Below the pieces are notes generated by a model. That model saw only the letters and a list, made by a program, of their open reading frames with translations, was not told where the DNA came from and searched no databases. Made by a program: the position numbers and the translations under genes. 46,303 nt of DNA from Truepera sp. bin119 (lineage in GTDB: Bacteria; Deinococcota; Deinococci; Deinococcales; Trueperaceae): contig MPNL01000026.1 of NCBI GenBank assembly GCA_002239005.1, forward strand, positions 1 through 46,303. Reading direction: 5' to 3'. Shown here in pieces: positions 1 through 10,200 of this stretch (its first letter is position 1; each line of letters starts with the position of its first letter).

Positions 1-1
1 T

Positions 2-127
2 GGGGACACGGTGGAGTTGTCGGTCAGTCTGATCAAGCCGATCGCGATGGAGGAAGGGTTACGCTTCGCAATTCGTGAGGGTGGTCGTACTGTCGGTGCC
101 GGTGTCGTTACCCAAGTCGCTAAGTAG
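2..127 (+). CDS. tuf: Elongation factor Tu, C-terminal end (partial)
   Basis: The window opens inside this gene. The 41 visible residues read [19 protein letters not shown] and continue through the conserved EF-Tu terminus [20 protein letters not shown], then TAG. EF-Tu is the GTPase that delivers aminoacyl-tRNA to the ribosome; this piece is the end of its third beta-barrel domain. It is followed by rpmG, secE and nusG, the usual order around tuf in Deinococcota and many other bacteria. The family is certain although most of the gene is outside the window. Confidence 0.96.
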   Translation, partial: GDTVELSVSLIKPIAMEEGLRFAIREGGRTVGAGVVTQVAK

Positions 128-198
128 GACCCTTCCGCCACGTTCGGCTGCAAACGTTCCTGATGGTCTCTGAGCAGCCGCGCGTCCGCATTCGCGTC

Positions 199-207
199 TG
201 CTATGAT
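199..207 (+). promoter_or_regulatory. Extended -10 promoter element upstream of rpmG
   Basis: TGCTATGAT is an extended -10 (TGnTATnAT) lying 19 bases before the rpmG ATG, with the Shine-Dalgarno GGGAGG in between. No good -35 hexamer is visible 17 bases upstream, as expected for an extended -10. It may give rpmG-secE-nusG transcription independent of tuf. Confidence 0.45.
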
Positions 208-226
208 GCTCCGATTGGGAGGTGCC

Positions 227-391
227 ATGGCAAGCGACGTACGAATTAAATTGCTGCTCGAGTGCTCCGAGTGCAAGCACCGCAACTACGCGACGCACAA
301 GAACCGACGCAACACCCAGGGGAAACTCGAGCTACGCAAGTATTGCCCTTGGGGCCGGAAGCACACCTTGCACCGAGAGATAAAGGTTTAG
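227..391 (+). CDS. rpmG: 50S ribosomal protein L33, missing one zinc-ligand cysteine
   Basis: A 54-residue L33, a small protein of the large ribosomal subunit near the E site. ATG 227 is preceded by GGGAGG, which decides the start over an upstream in-frame ATG at 203. The zinc-binding type of L33 carries two CxxC pairs. Here the first is intact (CSEC) but the second reads CPWG, with Gly where Thermus L33 has Cys (CPWC). A single base (GGC for TGC) accounts for the change. Zinc binding is therefore probably weakened or lost, unless this is a sequencing error. The stop is followed after 1 base by secE, so the two are likely co-translated. Confidence 0.95.
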   Translation: MASDVRIKLLLECSECKHRNYATHKNRRNTQGKLELRKYCPWGRKHTLHREIKV

Positions 392-392
392 G

Positions 393-572
393 ATGAACCG
401 AATCCTTCAGTATCTTCGCAACTCCCGAGCGGAACTGAGTCGGGTGACTTGGCCGACCCGAAACGAAGTGATTCAGTCGACCCAAGCTACCCTGGTGTTT
501 GTGCTCCTGACGGTATTCTTCCTGCTGATCGCGGACACTACCCTCGGCAACCTCATTGGGCTTGTCACCTGA
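393..572 (+). CDS. secE: Preprotein translocase subunit SecE
   Basis: A 59-residue single-span SecE of the short bacterial type. It contains the conserved cytoplasmic amphipathic segment LRNSRAELSRVTWPTRNEV (residues 8-26; the WPTRNEV motif is diagnostic) and one transmembrane helix at about residues 33-50. SecE clamps SecY in the SecYEG protein-export channel of the inner membrane. The gene begins 1 base after the rpmG stop and precedes nusG by 30 bases, the conserved secE-nusG pairing. Confidence 0.95.
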   Translation: MNRILQYLRNSRAELSRVTWPTRNEVIQSTQATLVFVLLTVFFLLIADTTLGNLIGLVT

Positions 573-602
573 CCCCCCACATCCAGGGAATTTGGGAGAA
601 CC

Positions 603-1160
603 ATGAGTATCGAGTGGTATGCGGTTCACACCTATGTCGGTCACGAGGAGAAGGTCAGGGAGAATATCCTTAACCGCGCTAAGTCTCTGGGCATTGCCGA
701 CCGTATCTATCAGGTCGTGGTCCCCACCGAAGAGACCGTCGAGCACGCCAGCAGCAGCAAGAAGGAGGTCGTCAACCGGAAACTATTTCCGGGCTACATC
801 TTTATACAGATGGACTTGGGGGATAATCCCGACGAACCCAATGAATCCTGGGAGGTGGTGCGCTACACCCCGGGCGTGACCGGCTTTGTAGGTACGGCCA
901 CCCAGGCTATCCCTCTCTCGCGTGAAGAGGAGCAGCGCATGCTCGGCACTATAGGCATTACCGGATCGAAGGGGATCCCCAAAATCAAGAGCACCTTCTC
1001 GGTGGGTGACATGGTTCAGGTCATATCTGGACCGTTTGCCGACTTCATCGGGGTGGTCTCAGAGGCGAATCCGGAGCGGGGGAAGGTCAAGGTTTTGGTC
1101 TCCATCTTCGGGCGGGAGACGCCTGTCGAACTCGATTTCTCTCAGGTTGTAAGGACCTGA
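603..1160 (+). CDS. nusG: Transcription termination/antitermination protein NusG
   Basis: A 185-residue NusG. The N-terminal NGN domain starts [18 protein letters not shown] and includes [12 protein letters not shown] (about residues 59-70), the RNA-polymerase-binding face. A KOW domain follows at about 130-185 with [19 protein letters not shown]. NusG bridges the polymerase clamp and couples transcription to Rho or to the ribosome. GGGAGA lies just before the ATG. Length and domain order are normal. The 75-base gap to rplK carries a strong AAGGAGG site for rplK. Confidence 0.97.
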   Translation: MSIEWYAVHTYVGHEEKVRENILNRAKSLGIADRIYQVVVPTEETVEHASSSKKEVVNRKLFPGYIFIQMDLGDNPDEPNESWEVVRYTPGVTGFVGTATQAIPLSREEEQRMLGTIGITGSKGIPKIKSTFSVGDMVQVISGPFADFIGVVSEANPERGKVKVLVSIFGRETPVELDFSQVVRT

Positions 1161-1235
1161 TGGCAGCGATCTGAAGTTGGCGTCTGGCCCCCGCCACGAG
1201 CGCCACGTCTGGCAGGGGAGTTATAAGGAGGCACG

Positions 1236-1673
1236 ATGGCGAAGAAGATTGCAGGGCTAGTGAAGTTGCAACTGCCGGCAGGTGGAGCGACGCCCGCCCC
1301 ACCCGTCGGTCCCGCACTAGGCCAGTTCGGGGCAAACATTATGCAATTCGTCAAGGAGTACAACGCTGCGACTGCATCCCATGGCGACGCAATCATCCCG
1401 GTCGAGATCACGATCTATGCCGATCGATCGTTCAGCTTCATCACCAAGACTCCACCAGCTAGCTACCTGATTCGCAAAGAGGCCGGGATCCCAAAGGGCT
1501 CAGGCGAGCCAAACCGGGATAAGGTCGGAACACTCCAATGGGATCAGTGCATCGAAATCGGAAAGCAGAAGATGGCCGATCTCAACGCCAACGATGAGGT
1601 TGCTGCGGCACGAATCATCGCTGGCACCGCCCGTTCGATGGGCGTCGTCGTGGAGGGGGCACCCGATGCCTAG
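1236..1673 (+). CDS. rplK: 50S ribosomal protein L11
   Basis: A 145-residue L11, which binds the GTPase-associated centre of 23S rRNA and takes part in factor-dependent GTP hydrolysis and the stringent response. The proline-rich N-terminal stretch ([20 protein letters not shown]) is the classic L11 signature and thiostrepton-site face. The C-terminal RNA-binding domain ends with [17 protein letters not shown]. The ATG is preceded by AAGGAGG. Its last 8 bases overlap the start of rplA, so the two are translationally coupled. Confidence 0.97.
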   Translation: MAKKIAGLVKLQLPAGGATPAPPVGPALGQFGANIMQFVKEYNAATASHGDAIIPVEITIYADRSFSFITKTPPASYLIRKEAGIPKGSGEPNRDKVGTLQWDQCIEIGKQKMADLNANDEVAAARIIAGTARSMGVVVEGAPDA

Positions 1674-2349
1674 ACATGGAAAACGGTACCGTGAACTCCG
1701 TGCGCGAATCGACCGCACAAAGGCCTACAGCCCGAACGAGGCTGTCGTCCTAGTCAAGGAGCTTGCAACAGCCAAGTTTGACGAGACGGTCGAGGCTCAC
1801 TTCCGGCTCGGGATCGACCCGCGCAAGTCGGATCAGAACGTCCGGGGCACCGTGACCCTCCCTCACGGGACTGGTAAGAATATCCGGGTGCTCGCGATCG
1901 CTCAAGGGGATAAGGCAGCAGAGGCCAGAGAGGCAGGAGCTGACGAGGTGGGTGACGAAGAGGTCATCGAGAGGATTCTCGGTGGCTGGATGGAGTTCGA
2001 TGCTGTGGTGGCCACCCCGAACATGATGGGACAGGTCGGTAGCAAGCTAGGCCGGACCCTGGGGCCGCGTGGGCTCCTTCCCAACCCCAAGTCCGGCACA
2101 GTCGGCATGAACATCGGAGAGATCGTAGGTCAACTCAAGGCGGGGCGAATCGAATTTCGCAGCGACAAGACCGGCGTGGTCCATACGCCGATCGGGAAGG
2201 CTAGTTTCGAGTCCGAGAAGCTTGCCGAAAACTTGCAGACATTCAAAACAGCACTCGAAGCTGCGAGGCCGGAGGCCGCGCGAGGCACCTTCGTGCGTAG
2301 CACCTATCTCACCTCGACTATGGGGCCGAGCGTGAGGGTAGCGGTCTAA
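1666..2349 (+). CDS. rplA: 50S ribosomal protein L1
   Basis: A 227-residue L1, the protein of the mobile L1 stalk that helps release deacylated tRNA; in many bacteria it also represses its own operon. [17 protein letters not shown] is the normal N-terminus, so ATG 1666 is chosen over an in-frame ATG at 1594 that would lie inside rplK. GGAGGGGG precedes it. The conserved stretch [18 protein letters not shown] is present at about residues 128-145. It overlaps the end of rplK by 8 bases. Confidence 0.97.
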   Translation: MPRHGKRYRELRARIDRTKAYSPNEAVVLVKELATAKFDETVEAHFRLGIDPRKSDQNVRGTVTLPHGTGKNIRVLAIAQGDKAAEAREAGADEVGDEEVIERILGGWMEFDAVVATPNMMGQVGSKLGRTLGPRGLLPNPKSGTVGMNIGEIVGQLKAGRIEFRSDKTGVVHTPIGKASFESEKLAENLQTFKTALEAARPEAARGTFVRSTYLTSTMGPSVRVAV

Positions 2350-2430
2350 TCGATTGAGACACCCCACCCGGTGCATAGCAGTGGTGCGTCCCCCTACATG
2401 CGGAGCCACCCAGCAGCGCCATAATGGCGT

Positions 2431-2490
2431 TGGAGACAGCAGGGGCTTGCCAGGCTTAAAGATCCTGCCGAAGCGTCCGCGTTACGCTTC
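2431..2490 (+). ncRNA. L10-type leader (rplJL autoregulatory RNA) with adjacent hairpin
   Basis: The 203-base gap before rplJ contains GGAGACAGCAGG, then GCTTAAAG, then CCTGCCGAAG, which resembles the conserved core of the L10 leader. The GCAGG and CCTGC arms can pair and the internal strand resembles the L10(L12)4 binding site. Immediately after it is a perfect 7-bp hairpin GAAGCGT-N7-ACGCTTC (2470-2490) with no T-tract. In known cases excess L10-L12 complex binds this leader and represses rplJL. The assignment is by eye. Confidence 0.6.
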
Positions 2491-2552
2491 ACGGCTGCAC
2501 CTAATCGAGAGACGAGCGTTCAGTCTAAGTCAACTCAAGGATGAAGGTGACG

Positions 2553-3080
2553 ATGGCCAGCCAAAAGAATGATGCAGCGGTATCGATGCTCAAGGGGGTA
2601 CTCGCCGAGGCGAAGACCTTCTTTCTAGTGGACTACCAGGGTCTCACCGCTGGCGAGCTCAACGTGCTACGCGCCAAGGTGCGCAAAGCGGGCGGGCGGA
2701 TTCTAGTCACCAAGAACACACTCATCAATGTGGTTCTCAAAGACAGCGGCATAGAGGGGCTTGCAGAGACTCTCAAGGGTCCCACAGCGTTGGTACTGGT
2801 CGACGATGACCCCGTCGGCCCCGCTAAGGTGCTAAGCGAGTTCGCGAAGGGCCACAACAAGGATCTGCCTATGCCCAAGGGCGGCCTGCTCCAGGGAGTC
2901 GTGGTCGCGGGTGAGGCAATCGACCGCATCGCTAAGCTACCTGGCAGAGTCCAGCTTCTGAGCGAGTTGGTGGGGGTCCTTCAGGCTCCGATGCAGCAAC
3001 TCGTTGGGGCCCTTGAGGGACCGCAGAGGAACCTGGTTGGCGTCGTGACCAACTATTTAGAGAAGATCGAGGAGGCATAG
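2553..3080 (+). CDS. rplJ: 50S ribosomal protein L10
   Basis: A 175-residue L10, the base of the ribosomal stalk that anchors L7/L12 dimers. FFLVDYQGLTAGELNVLR and the RILVTKNTLINVVL stretch are diagnostic of the family. The C-terminal helix (about 130-175) is the L7/L12 attachment spine. ATG 2553 gives the usual MASQKND start and has GGTGA just upstream; an in-frame ATG at 2541 is possible but has almost no space for a ribosome-binding site. The gene abuts rplL (1 base gap) and follows an L10-type leader. Confidence 0.95.
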   Translation: MASQKNDAAVSMLKGVLAEAKTFFLVDYQGLTAGELNVLRAKVRKAGGRILVTKNTLINVVLKDSGIEGLAETLKGPTALVLVDDDPVGPAKVLSEFAKGHNKDLPMPKGGLLQGVVVAGEAIDRIAKLPGRVQLLSELVGVLQAPMQQLVGALEGPQRNLVGVVTNYLEKIEEA

Positions 3081-3081
3081 G

Positions 3082-3471
3082 ATGGCATTTGACAAAGACG
3101 CAATGGTTGAACAGCTCAGTGGGCTGACCGTTCTCGAGCTGGTAGATCTGGTAGAGTCGCTCAAAGAGAAGTGGGGCGTCGAGGCTACAGCCGTGATGTC
3201 GGTTGGAGCCGTGGCGACTCCCGACAGCGGGTCGGATAGTGGCGACGCCACAGAGGAGCAGACGGAGTTTACTGTCAGCATTCAGAGCGTTGGGGAGAAG
3301 AAACTTCAGGTCATCAAGGCAGTACGCGAAATCGTATCCGGCCTGGGCCTCAAAGAGGCGAAGGATCTGGTCGAATCCAACGGAGTCGTCCGGGAGGATA
3401 TCGGCAAAGAAGAGGCCGAGGAGATCAAGGCGAAGCTCGAGGCTGCGGGAGCAACTGTCGACGTCAGATAG
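3082..3471 (+). CDS. rplL: 50S ribosomal protein L7/L12
   Basis: A 129-residue L7/L12, the multi-copy stalk protein that recruits translation factors. The N-terminal dimerisation helix is followed by an Asp/Ser/Thr-rich hinge (about residues 45-58), more acidic than the usual Ala-rich hinge. The C-terminal domain has KLQVIKAVREI and GLGLKEAKDLVES, the factor-binding helices. GAGGAGG within the end of rplJ supplies the ribosome-binding site. Coupling with rplJ is expected because one L10 binds several L7/L12 dimers. Confidence 0.97.
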   Translation: MAFDKDAMVEQLSGLTVLELVDLVESLKEKWGVEATAVMSVGAVATPDSGSDSGDATEEQTEFTVSIQSVGEKKLQVIKAVREIVSGLGLKEAKDLVESNGVVREDIGKEEAEEIKAKLEAAGATVDVR

Positions 3472-3857
3472 TTCTCCGAGTGCACTCTGGTCGGGGGCCA
3501 GCGTAAGCTGTCTTACCCCCTCCCTGCGGAGTTTGCGCTAGAGTGATTGTTTGTCTCTTCGTGACTCTGGTCATCGAGGACTTGCAAGGCTAGGGAGGAG
3601 AATGGAGAGTTGCGCGAATCCTAGTGGAACCCCAAGCCTCATCATTAGACTACAGAACCCTCTTTCAGGAAACAGCAGTTGCAGACGCACAACTATAGAT
3701 AAAGACCTGCCGGATGTCAGCATCCAGCAGCCGGTGGGGGTGTCCTGAAATCGGCCCGATTCGAGTCGCCGAGTGCAGGCATTCGGGGCACTTCGCAATT
3801 CAGTGTAGTGCCGGTGCGAGAGGGTGTGTTCGGTGTTGCAAGAAGTGAGAGGTGAAG
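3472..3857 (+). other. Structured rplL-rpoB intergenic region
   Basis: This 386-bp stretch has no credible gene. Just after rplL lie crossing complementary segments: CTCCG (3474-3478) with CGGAG (3527-3531), and CACTCT (3483-3488) with AGAGTG (3540-3545). A GGGGG/CCCCC pair (3493-3497 with 3516-3520) is nested in both. The two outer pairings cannot form together, and the second is followed by a T-rich run (ATTGTTTGTCTC). This position hosts partial terminators or processing sites in other bacteria, so an attenuator is plausible. The rest shows only the rpoB ribosome-binding site GAGAGGTG. Confidence 0.4.
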
Positions 3858-6800
3858 ATGCGCGAGGTCCGGGCATTCGGCAGCATCCGTGAGGTCGTCA
3901 ACCTGCCGAATCTCACCAACATTCAGATTGCGTCATACAAGCAGTTTTTGCAACTCGGTGTTGCTGCTGCCCAGCGAGAGAACGTGGGTTTGCAGGCCGC
4001 TTTCAAAGAGGTATTCCCGATCAACGAGACCGAGCGGGGGCGGCAGACCGGCCTGGTACTCGACTTTCTAGAGTACGCGCTCGACGAGCCCGAGTACTCT
4101 CCGGAAGAGTGCCGAGAGAAGGATCTGACCTATCACGCCGGTCTATTTGGGAAACTCCAGCTTGTTCACAAGGACACCGGTCTCATCAAAGAGGATCAGG
4201 TGTTCCTCGGTGATCTGCCCCTCATGACCGACGATGGCTCTTTCGTCATCAACGGTGCTGATCGGGTGATCGTCTCCCAAATCCACCGCTCGCCTGGCGT
4301 CTATTTCACAGCTGCATGGAAGGGAATGACCCGAAGTCTCACCGCTAGCATCATCCCTATGCCCAAGCGGGGGCCGTGGATCGAGATCGAGTTCGACAGT
4401 TCGGACGTGCTATGGATGAGGGTGAACAAGCGCAAGTTCCCATTTACCCTATTGCTCCAGATCCTCGGGTACGGTGACGAGCAGATCCGCGAACTGTTCG
4501 CTGAAAACGAGGAACTCGTCGACCCGACCCTCGAGGGTGAGAAAGCCTCGGGCATCACCCCCGACGAGGCGCTCCTGAGGCTATTCACGATCCTTCGCCC
4601 TGGCGATCCGCCCAAGGTCGACAAGGCCGCTAGCTACCTGTTCAGCCTGCTGGCCGACCCGCGACGTTACGACCTTGGGGAGGCTGGGCGGTTCAAGATG
4701 AATAGCAAGCTCGGCCTCAATTACGAAGCGAGCACACTGCTCGGGTATGAGGATGGTCAGTTCGTCGACTATGGCCTCGTACCCACGATCCAGTACCTAG
4801 TCAAGATCCGGGCGGGTGAAGAGGGTTACACCGAAGACGACATCGACCACCTTGGCAACCGCCGGATCCGGACCGTCGGGGAGTTGGTCGGTGATCAGAT
4901 CAGGGTGGGCCTTGGCCGTATGGCCCGCGGGGTCCGAGAGCGGATGCTCCTCGGCAACCCTGATGCAGCGACGCCTCAGAAGCTGGTGAACAATCGGCCT
5001 ATCGTGGCAGCGCTCCGAGAGTTCTTCGGACGGAGTCAGTTGAGCCAGTTCAAGGATCAGGTCAACCCGCTCTCCGAACTAAAGCATAAGCGCCGCATCT
5101 CTGCCCTCGGTCCGGGAGGGCTCACCCGGGAGCGCGCCGGGTTCGACGTGCGCGATGTCCACCGGACCCACTATGGGAGGATCTGCCCCATTGAGACCCC
5201 GGAAGGGGCCAACATCGGGCTGATCACGTCGCTAGCCTCGTACGCCCGCGTCAACGAACTGGGATTCATCGAGGCCCCCTATCGCAGGGTCTCGAAGGAC
5301 AAGGTCACCGACGAGGTGGTCTATATGACGGCCCACGAGGAGGATGACTACATCATCGCTCAGGCGAATACGCCGCTCGACAAGAAGGGGGGGTTCGCGA
5401 CCGACACCATCGTGGCTCGCAGACTGGGCGACCCGGTCTTCGCCTCACCTGCACAGGTCGATTTCATGGATGTCTCCCCAAAACAGATCATCTCGGTACC
5501 GACGTCACTCATCCCCTTCTTGGAGCACGATGACGCCAACCGGGCACTGATGGGATCGAACATGCAGTCGCAGGCCGTTCCGCTGATCCAGACCGAAGCA
5601 CCGTACGTCGGGACCGGGGTCGAGGAGCGTGTCTCTCACGATTCGGGGACCGTGGTGCTTGCCGAGGAGGCTGGGACGGTCACGTTTGTCGACGCCAACA
5701 AGATCGTCATTAAGAGCGATAAGGGGGGCGAGAGGACCTATCCCCTTATCCGCTTCCAGCGATCCAATCAGAATACCAATCTCGACCAGCGTCCGATCAT
5801 ATCCATCGGCGCGAAGGTCAAGGCAGATCAGGTGATCGCCGACGGTCCAGCCTCACAGAATGGACGCCTCGCACTCGGCCAGAACATCCTCATTGCCATC
5901 ATGCCGTTCGACGGCTACAACTTCGAAGACGCTATCGTCCTCTCCGAGAACCTGGTCCGGACCGACGTCTACACCTCGATGCACATCGAGAAGTTCGAGA
6001 AAGAGGCGCGCGACACCAAGCTCGGACCTGAGAAAATCACGCGTGACATCCCTGGCCTCTCTGAGGCCGCGCTGAGAGATCTCGACGAGGACGGTGTAGT
6101 CCGCATCGGCGCCGAGGTCAAGCAGGGCGACATCCTAGTTGGACACACCAGTTTCAAGGGTGAGAAGGATCCCACGCCGGAGGAGCGACTCCTCCGTTCG
6201 ATCTTCGGGGAGAAAGCCCGCGAGGTGAAGGACACCTCGCTCAGGGTACCGCCGGGCGATGGGGGCATCGTGCTCCGCACGGTCCGGTTTCGGCGCGGCG
6301 ACCCCGGCGTCGAGCTTAAGCCCGGCGTGCAGGAGATGATCCGTGTCTACGTTGCGCAGAAGCGTCGTCTGATCGAAGGTGACAAGCTGGCCAACCGCCA
6401 CGGTAACAAGGGGGTGGTTGCCAAGATCTTGCCGCCAGAGGACATGCCCTATCTCGAGGACGGTACCCCGGTGGATCTTGTGTTCAACCCGCTGGGCGTC
6501 CCGTCACGCATGAACCTCGGTCAGATCCTTGAGACTCACCTCGGTCTTGCCGCGTACAAGCACGGTGTCTCGTTCGTGACTCCGGTTTTTGATGGTGCCA
6601 GCGAGGAGGAGATTAAAGCGCTACTGGTCGATGCCGCCGACCATGCTATTGCTGAGAAAGCAGAGTCCGGGTACATGGCGGACAAACGCGAACTCGAGGT
6701 GATGCGTAGAGCTGTGAAGCTCGGAATTATCCCTGGGAATCTTGACTTAGGCGACTCGCAGAGGGCCCTGCTGAAGGCTGGAAAGGCTGTACTTTACGAT

Positions 6801-7232
6801 GGGCGTACGGGCAAGGCTATCGACGCACCGATCGTCGTCGGAATCATGTACGTCATGAAGCTCTATCACATGGTCGAGGACAAGATGCACGCCCGCTCCA
6901 CCGGCCCCTACTCACTTATCACACAGCAGCCGCTGGGCGGCAAGGCCCAATTCGGCGGTCAGCGGCTCGGCGAGATGGAGTGCTGGGCGCTGCAGGCGCA
7001 CGGAGCATCCTACACCCTGCAGGAAATGCTTACCATCAAGTCTGACGATATCGATGGGCGCAATGCCGCCTACGAGGCCATCGTCAAGGGCAACGACGTG
7101 CTCGAGCCCACCATCCCAGAGTCGTTCAAGGTTCTGGTCAAAGAACTCCACTCACTGGGCCTTGACGTCAAGGTCCTCGATGACGCCGAAAAGCCTGTGA
7201 CCATCTTCGACGAACTAGGCCGTCACTGGTAA
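3858..7232 (+). CDS. rpoB: DNA-directed RNA polymerase subunit beta
   Basis: A 1124-residue beta subunit, close in length and throughout its sequence to Thermus RpoB. The rifampicin region (about residues 390-425) reads FFGRSQLSQFKDQVNPLSE, with Lys where E. coli has Met as in Thermus. HKRRISALGPGGLTRERAG and RTHYGRICPIETPEGANIG follow. The C-terminal clamp-linked part has GDKLANRHGNKGVVAKI and QQPLGGKAQFGGQRLGEME. ATG 3858 is chosen because GAGAGGTG sits at the right distance; a GTG at 3852 would lie in that site. rpoC follows 12 bases later. Confidence 0.98.
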   Translation: MREVRAFGSIREVVNLPNLTNIQIASYKQFLQLGVAAAQRENVGLQAAFKEVFPINETERGRQTGLVLDFLEYALDEPEYSPEECREKDLTYHAGLFGKLQLVHKDTGLIKEDQVFLGDLPLMTDDGSFVINGADRVIVSQIHRSPGVYFTAAWKGMTRSLTASIIPMPKRGPWIEIEFDSSDVLWMRVNKRKFPFTLLLQILGYGDEQIRELFAENEELVDPTLEGEKASGITPDEALLRLFTILRPGDPPKVDKAASYLFSLLADPRRYDLGEAGRFKMNSKLGLNYEASTLLGYEDGQFVDYGLVPTIQYLVKIRAGEEGYTEDDIDHLGNRRIRTVGELVGDQIRVGLGRMARGVRERMLLGNPDAATPQKLVNNRPIVAALREFFGRSQLSQFKDQVNPLSELKHKRRISALGPGGLTRERAGFDVRDVHRTHYGRICPIETPEGANIGLITSLASYARVNELGFIEAPYRRVSKDKVTDEVVYMTAHEEDDYIIAQANTPLDKKGGFATDTIVARRLGDPVFASPAQVDFMDVSPKQIISVPTSLIPFLEHDDANRALMGSNMQSQAVPLIQTEAPYVGTGVEERVSHDSGTVVLAEEAGTVTFVDANKIVIKSDKGGERTYPLIRFQRSNQNTNLDQRPIISIGAKVKADQVIADGPASQNGRLALGQNILIAIMPFDGYNFEDAIVLSENLVRTDVYTSMHIEKFEKEARDTKLGPEKITRDIPGLSEAALRDLDEDGVVRIGAEVKQGDILVGHTSFKGEKDPTPEERLLRSIFGEKAREVKDTSLRVPPGDGGIVLRTVRFRRGDPGVELKPGVQEMIRVYVAQKRRLIEGDKLANRHGNKGVVAKILPPEDMPYLEDGTPVDLVFNPLGVPSRMNLGQILETHLGLAAYKHGVSFVTPVFDGASEEEIKALLVDAADHAIAEKAESGYMADKRELEVMRRAVKLGIIPGNLDLGDSQRALLKAGKAVLYDGRTGKAIDAPIVVGIMYVMKLYHMVEDKMHARSTGPYSLITQQPLGGKAQFGGQRLGEMECWALQAHGASYTLQEMLTIKSDDIDGRNAAYEAIVKGNDVLEPTIPESFKVLVKELHSLGLDVKVLDDAEKPVTIFDELGRHW

Positions 7233-7244
7233 GCGAGGTTGTAC

Positions 7245-10200
7245 ATGAAGGACAGGGAATTCTCACGCGTCCAGATCTCGATCGCCTCTCCAGAGCGCAT
7301 CCGTGGCTGGAGCTACGGCGAGATTACCAAGCCTGAGACGATCAACTACCGAACCCTTAAACCCGAGCGGGATGGCCTGTTCGACGAGCGGGTGTTTGGC
7401 CCGGAGAAGGATTGGGAGTGCGCGTGCGGCAAGTATCGCGGCCAGCGGTTCGCAGGCAAGCAGTGCGAGCGCTGCGGGGTTGAAATCACCAAGTCGACGG
7501 TACGGCGCTACAGGATGGGCCACGTCGAACTGGCCACCCCCTGTGCCCACATCTGGTACGTGAGGGATATCCCCAGCAAGATCGGTTCGCTGCTGAACCT
7601 CTCAACCAGCCAACTCGAGCAGGTCCTCTACTTCGCGAAGTACATCGTCACCCGACCGGAGGGAGCTGTTAAGGACGGTAAACCTCTGCGTCGTGGGGAC
7701 TTGCTGACCGACAATGAGTACCGCAAGCTCCGCGATGGCCACCAGGAAACCTATACTGTGCAACTCGGTGAGGATGCGGTGGTCGGTGACGGTGAAGCGG
7801 TCGAGGAGGGGCAGCAACTTGCGAAGGGCGTCAAGTCGAAGCTGAACGGTGTCGCCCAGTACCGATTCTCCAGGAAGGTCTCCTTCGACTACGCCGAGTC
7901 GCGCGAGGTCCGCTTCTTGGTGCCGAAGCGCTCCTGGATTGAGGAGGAGCGTTACGTCGGAGGTCAGCCCTTCGCCGAAATCGATTCGGATCTGATCCTG
8001 ACCGCCGGCGACGAGGGCGTAGTCGAAGTCCTGCCGGTCGGCAGCGACGGCGGCGTCCTGAATCTTCGCGACCCCGACGAGGACGAAGTAATCGCTAGCT
8101 ACCTGATCCCCGTTGGAGTGGAGGTTGTCATCGGGGACGGCGAATTCGTTGAGGCTGGGTCCGAACTTGCGCGGGCGGTCGAGGGGACCACCCTGACGCT
8201 GCCGAAGGAGGCTAGTGCCCAGGTGCTGGCCAGCACGACCAAAAATAAGGAGACTACTCTGACTCTGCGGGTCGAATGGGCCCGCTGCGAGAGCCATGAG
8301 ATCAACCCCACCATGCACGTGTTGGTGGGCGACGGTTCCAGGGTGAGCGCTGGTGAGAAGGTTGTTGGTGCCATCGATGCCGCACAGGAGATCACAGCAG
8401 CCGCTGACGGTGTGGTCCGCCTGTCCGAACCTGCCAGTATCGTAGTGTCGAGGGCGCGGGTCTACGACTACCGGGACGAGCCGCTCGTGGTGAATGGAGA
8501 TCGCGTGAGACCCGGTGACGATCTCGCTGACAACGGAACCATCAAGGCCGACTTTTCGGGCCGGGTCGAGATCGACCTAGTTCGGAAACAGGTCCGGGTC
8601 GTCGAGAGCTACGACTTCGAAGCCAAGATGGGAGCCGAGGCAGTCAAGGACCTCCTCGATTCGCTCGACCTAGCGAAACTCGAGGCCGAACTAGTCGAGG
8701 AGATGAGCAGCCCCAGCCGCCACAAGCGGTCGAAGGCACGTAAACGACTCGAGATCGTGCGGCACTTCCTTCGTTCCGGCAACAAGCCTGGCTGGATGAT
8801 CCTCGAGGCAGTACCGATCATGCCACCCAACCTGCGCCCCATGGTGCAGGTTGAGGGCGGTCGCTTCGCCACCAGCGACCTCAACGATCTCTATCGCCGG
8901 CTGATCAACCGGAACAATCGACTCAAAAAGCTCATAGCCCAAGAGGCGCCGGAGATGATCATCCGCAACGAGAAGAGAATGTTGCAGGAGGCGGTAGACG
9001 CACTGATCGATAATGGACGCCGAGGATCCTCTGTGGTCCATCCTGGCAACGACCGGCCTCTGCGTTCGCTCACCGACCTGCTCGGCGGTAAACAGGGCCG
9101 CTTCCGCCAGAACCTTCTCGGCAAGCGCGTAGATTACTCTGGACGCAGCGTCATCGTCGTGGGCCCGCAACTCAAGCTACACCAGTGTGGCGTGCCCAAG
9201 CGTATGGCGCTGGAGCTGTTCAAACCCTTCCTGTTCAAGAAACTCGAGGAGCGCGGTATCGTGAGCAACATCAAGAGCGCCCGCAAGTTGCTCGAGCGCT
9301 ACCGCGATACCCGCGACGAGATCTGGGACACCCTCGAGGAGGTGATTCAGGACCGGGCCGTGCTTCTGAATCGGGCACCTACACTCCACCGGCTGGGCAT
9401 CCAGGCTTTTGAGCCCGTCCTTGTGGAGGGACAGGCCATTCAATTGCACCCGCTGGTGTGCGAGGCTTTCAACGCCGACTTTGACGGCGATCAGATGGCC
9501 ATCCACGTCCCGCTCTCGGTCTACGCCCAGGCCGAGGCCCGACTCCAGATGCTCAGCTCCCACAACCTACTCTCGCCAGCACACGGCAATCCCAACGTGG
9601 CCGCAAGCCGTGATATCATCTTAGGTCTGTTCGTCCTCACCCAGGTGCATACCGGCCAAAGGGGCACGGGCAACACCTACAAGAGCATCGAAGCGGCTCT
9701 GAAGGACTTCGACAAGGGAAAGCTGGATCTCAACTCGACCATCACTGTAGATGGCGCCGAGACCAATATCGGCTGTCTCAAGTACCGTTTCAGCACGGTC
9801 GACGAGGCGCTGCTGGCTGTGGACCGCGGTGAGATCGACATGCAAGACGTGGTCACTGTCCAGATCGACGGTGAACTGATCCATACCAGCCCCGGTCGCA
9901 TGCTCTTCTCCCGCATGGTCAGGGAGACCCTGGCCGAGGACGGCGCGGAACTGCCTGCTTCAATGATCCGCTACGACATCGCCTATGAGAGAAACGCCCT
10001 AAGGGACCTGATCACCGAATCCTTCAAGATGCTAGGTATCGATCGCACGGCGAAATTACTCGACGGGCTTAAGAGATCTGGCTTCGAACTGTCAACCACG
10101 AGCGGCATCACGATCGGTATAGACGACGTTGTGATTCCCAAAGCGAAGCGGGACCTGCTCGAACAGGCCCAGGAGAAACTCACGAGGATCAACGCCGCCT

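Noticed and set aside
149-175. GGCTGC and GCAGCC arms after tuf as a terminator
   Set aside because: The loop would be about 25 bases with no T-tract, so it is not a convincing terminator.
7602-8318. Long minus-strand open frame inside rpoC (238 codons)
   Set aside because: It lies opposite the Thermus-type insertion of a clearly coding rpoC. Its product has no recognisable motif, and GC-rich coding DNA commonly leaves open antisense frames.
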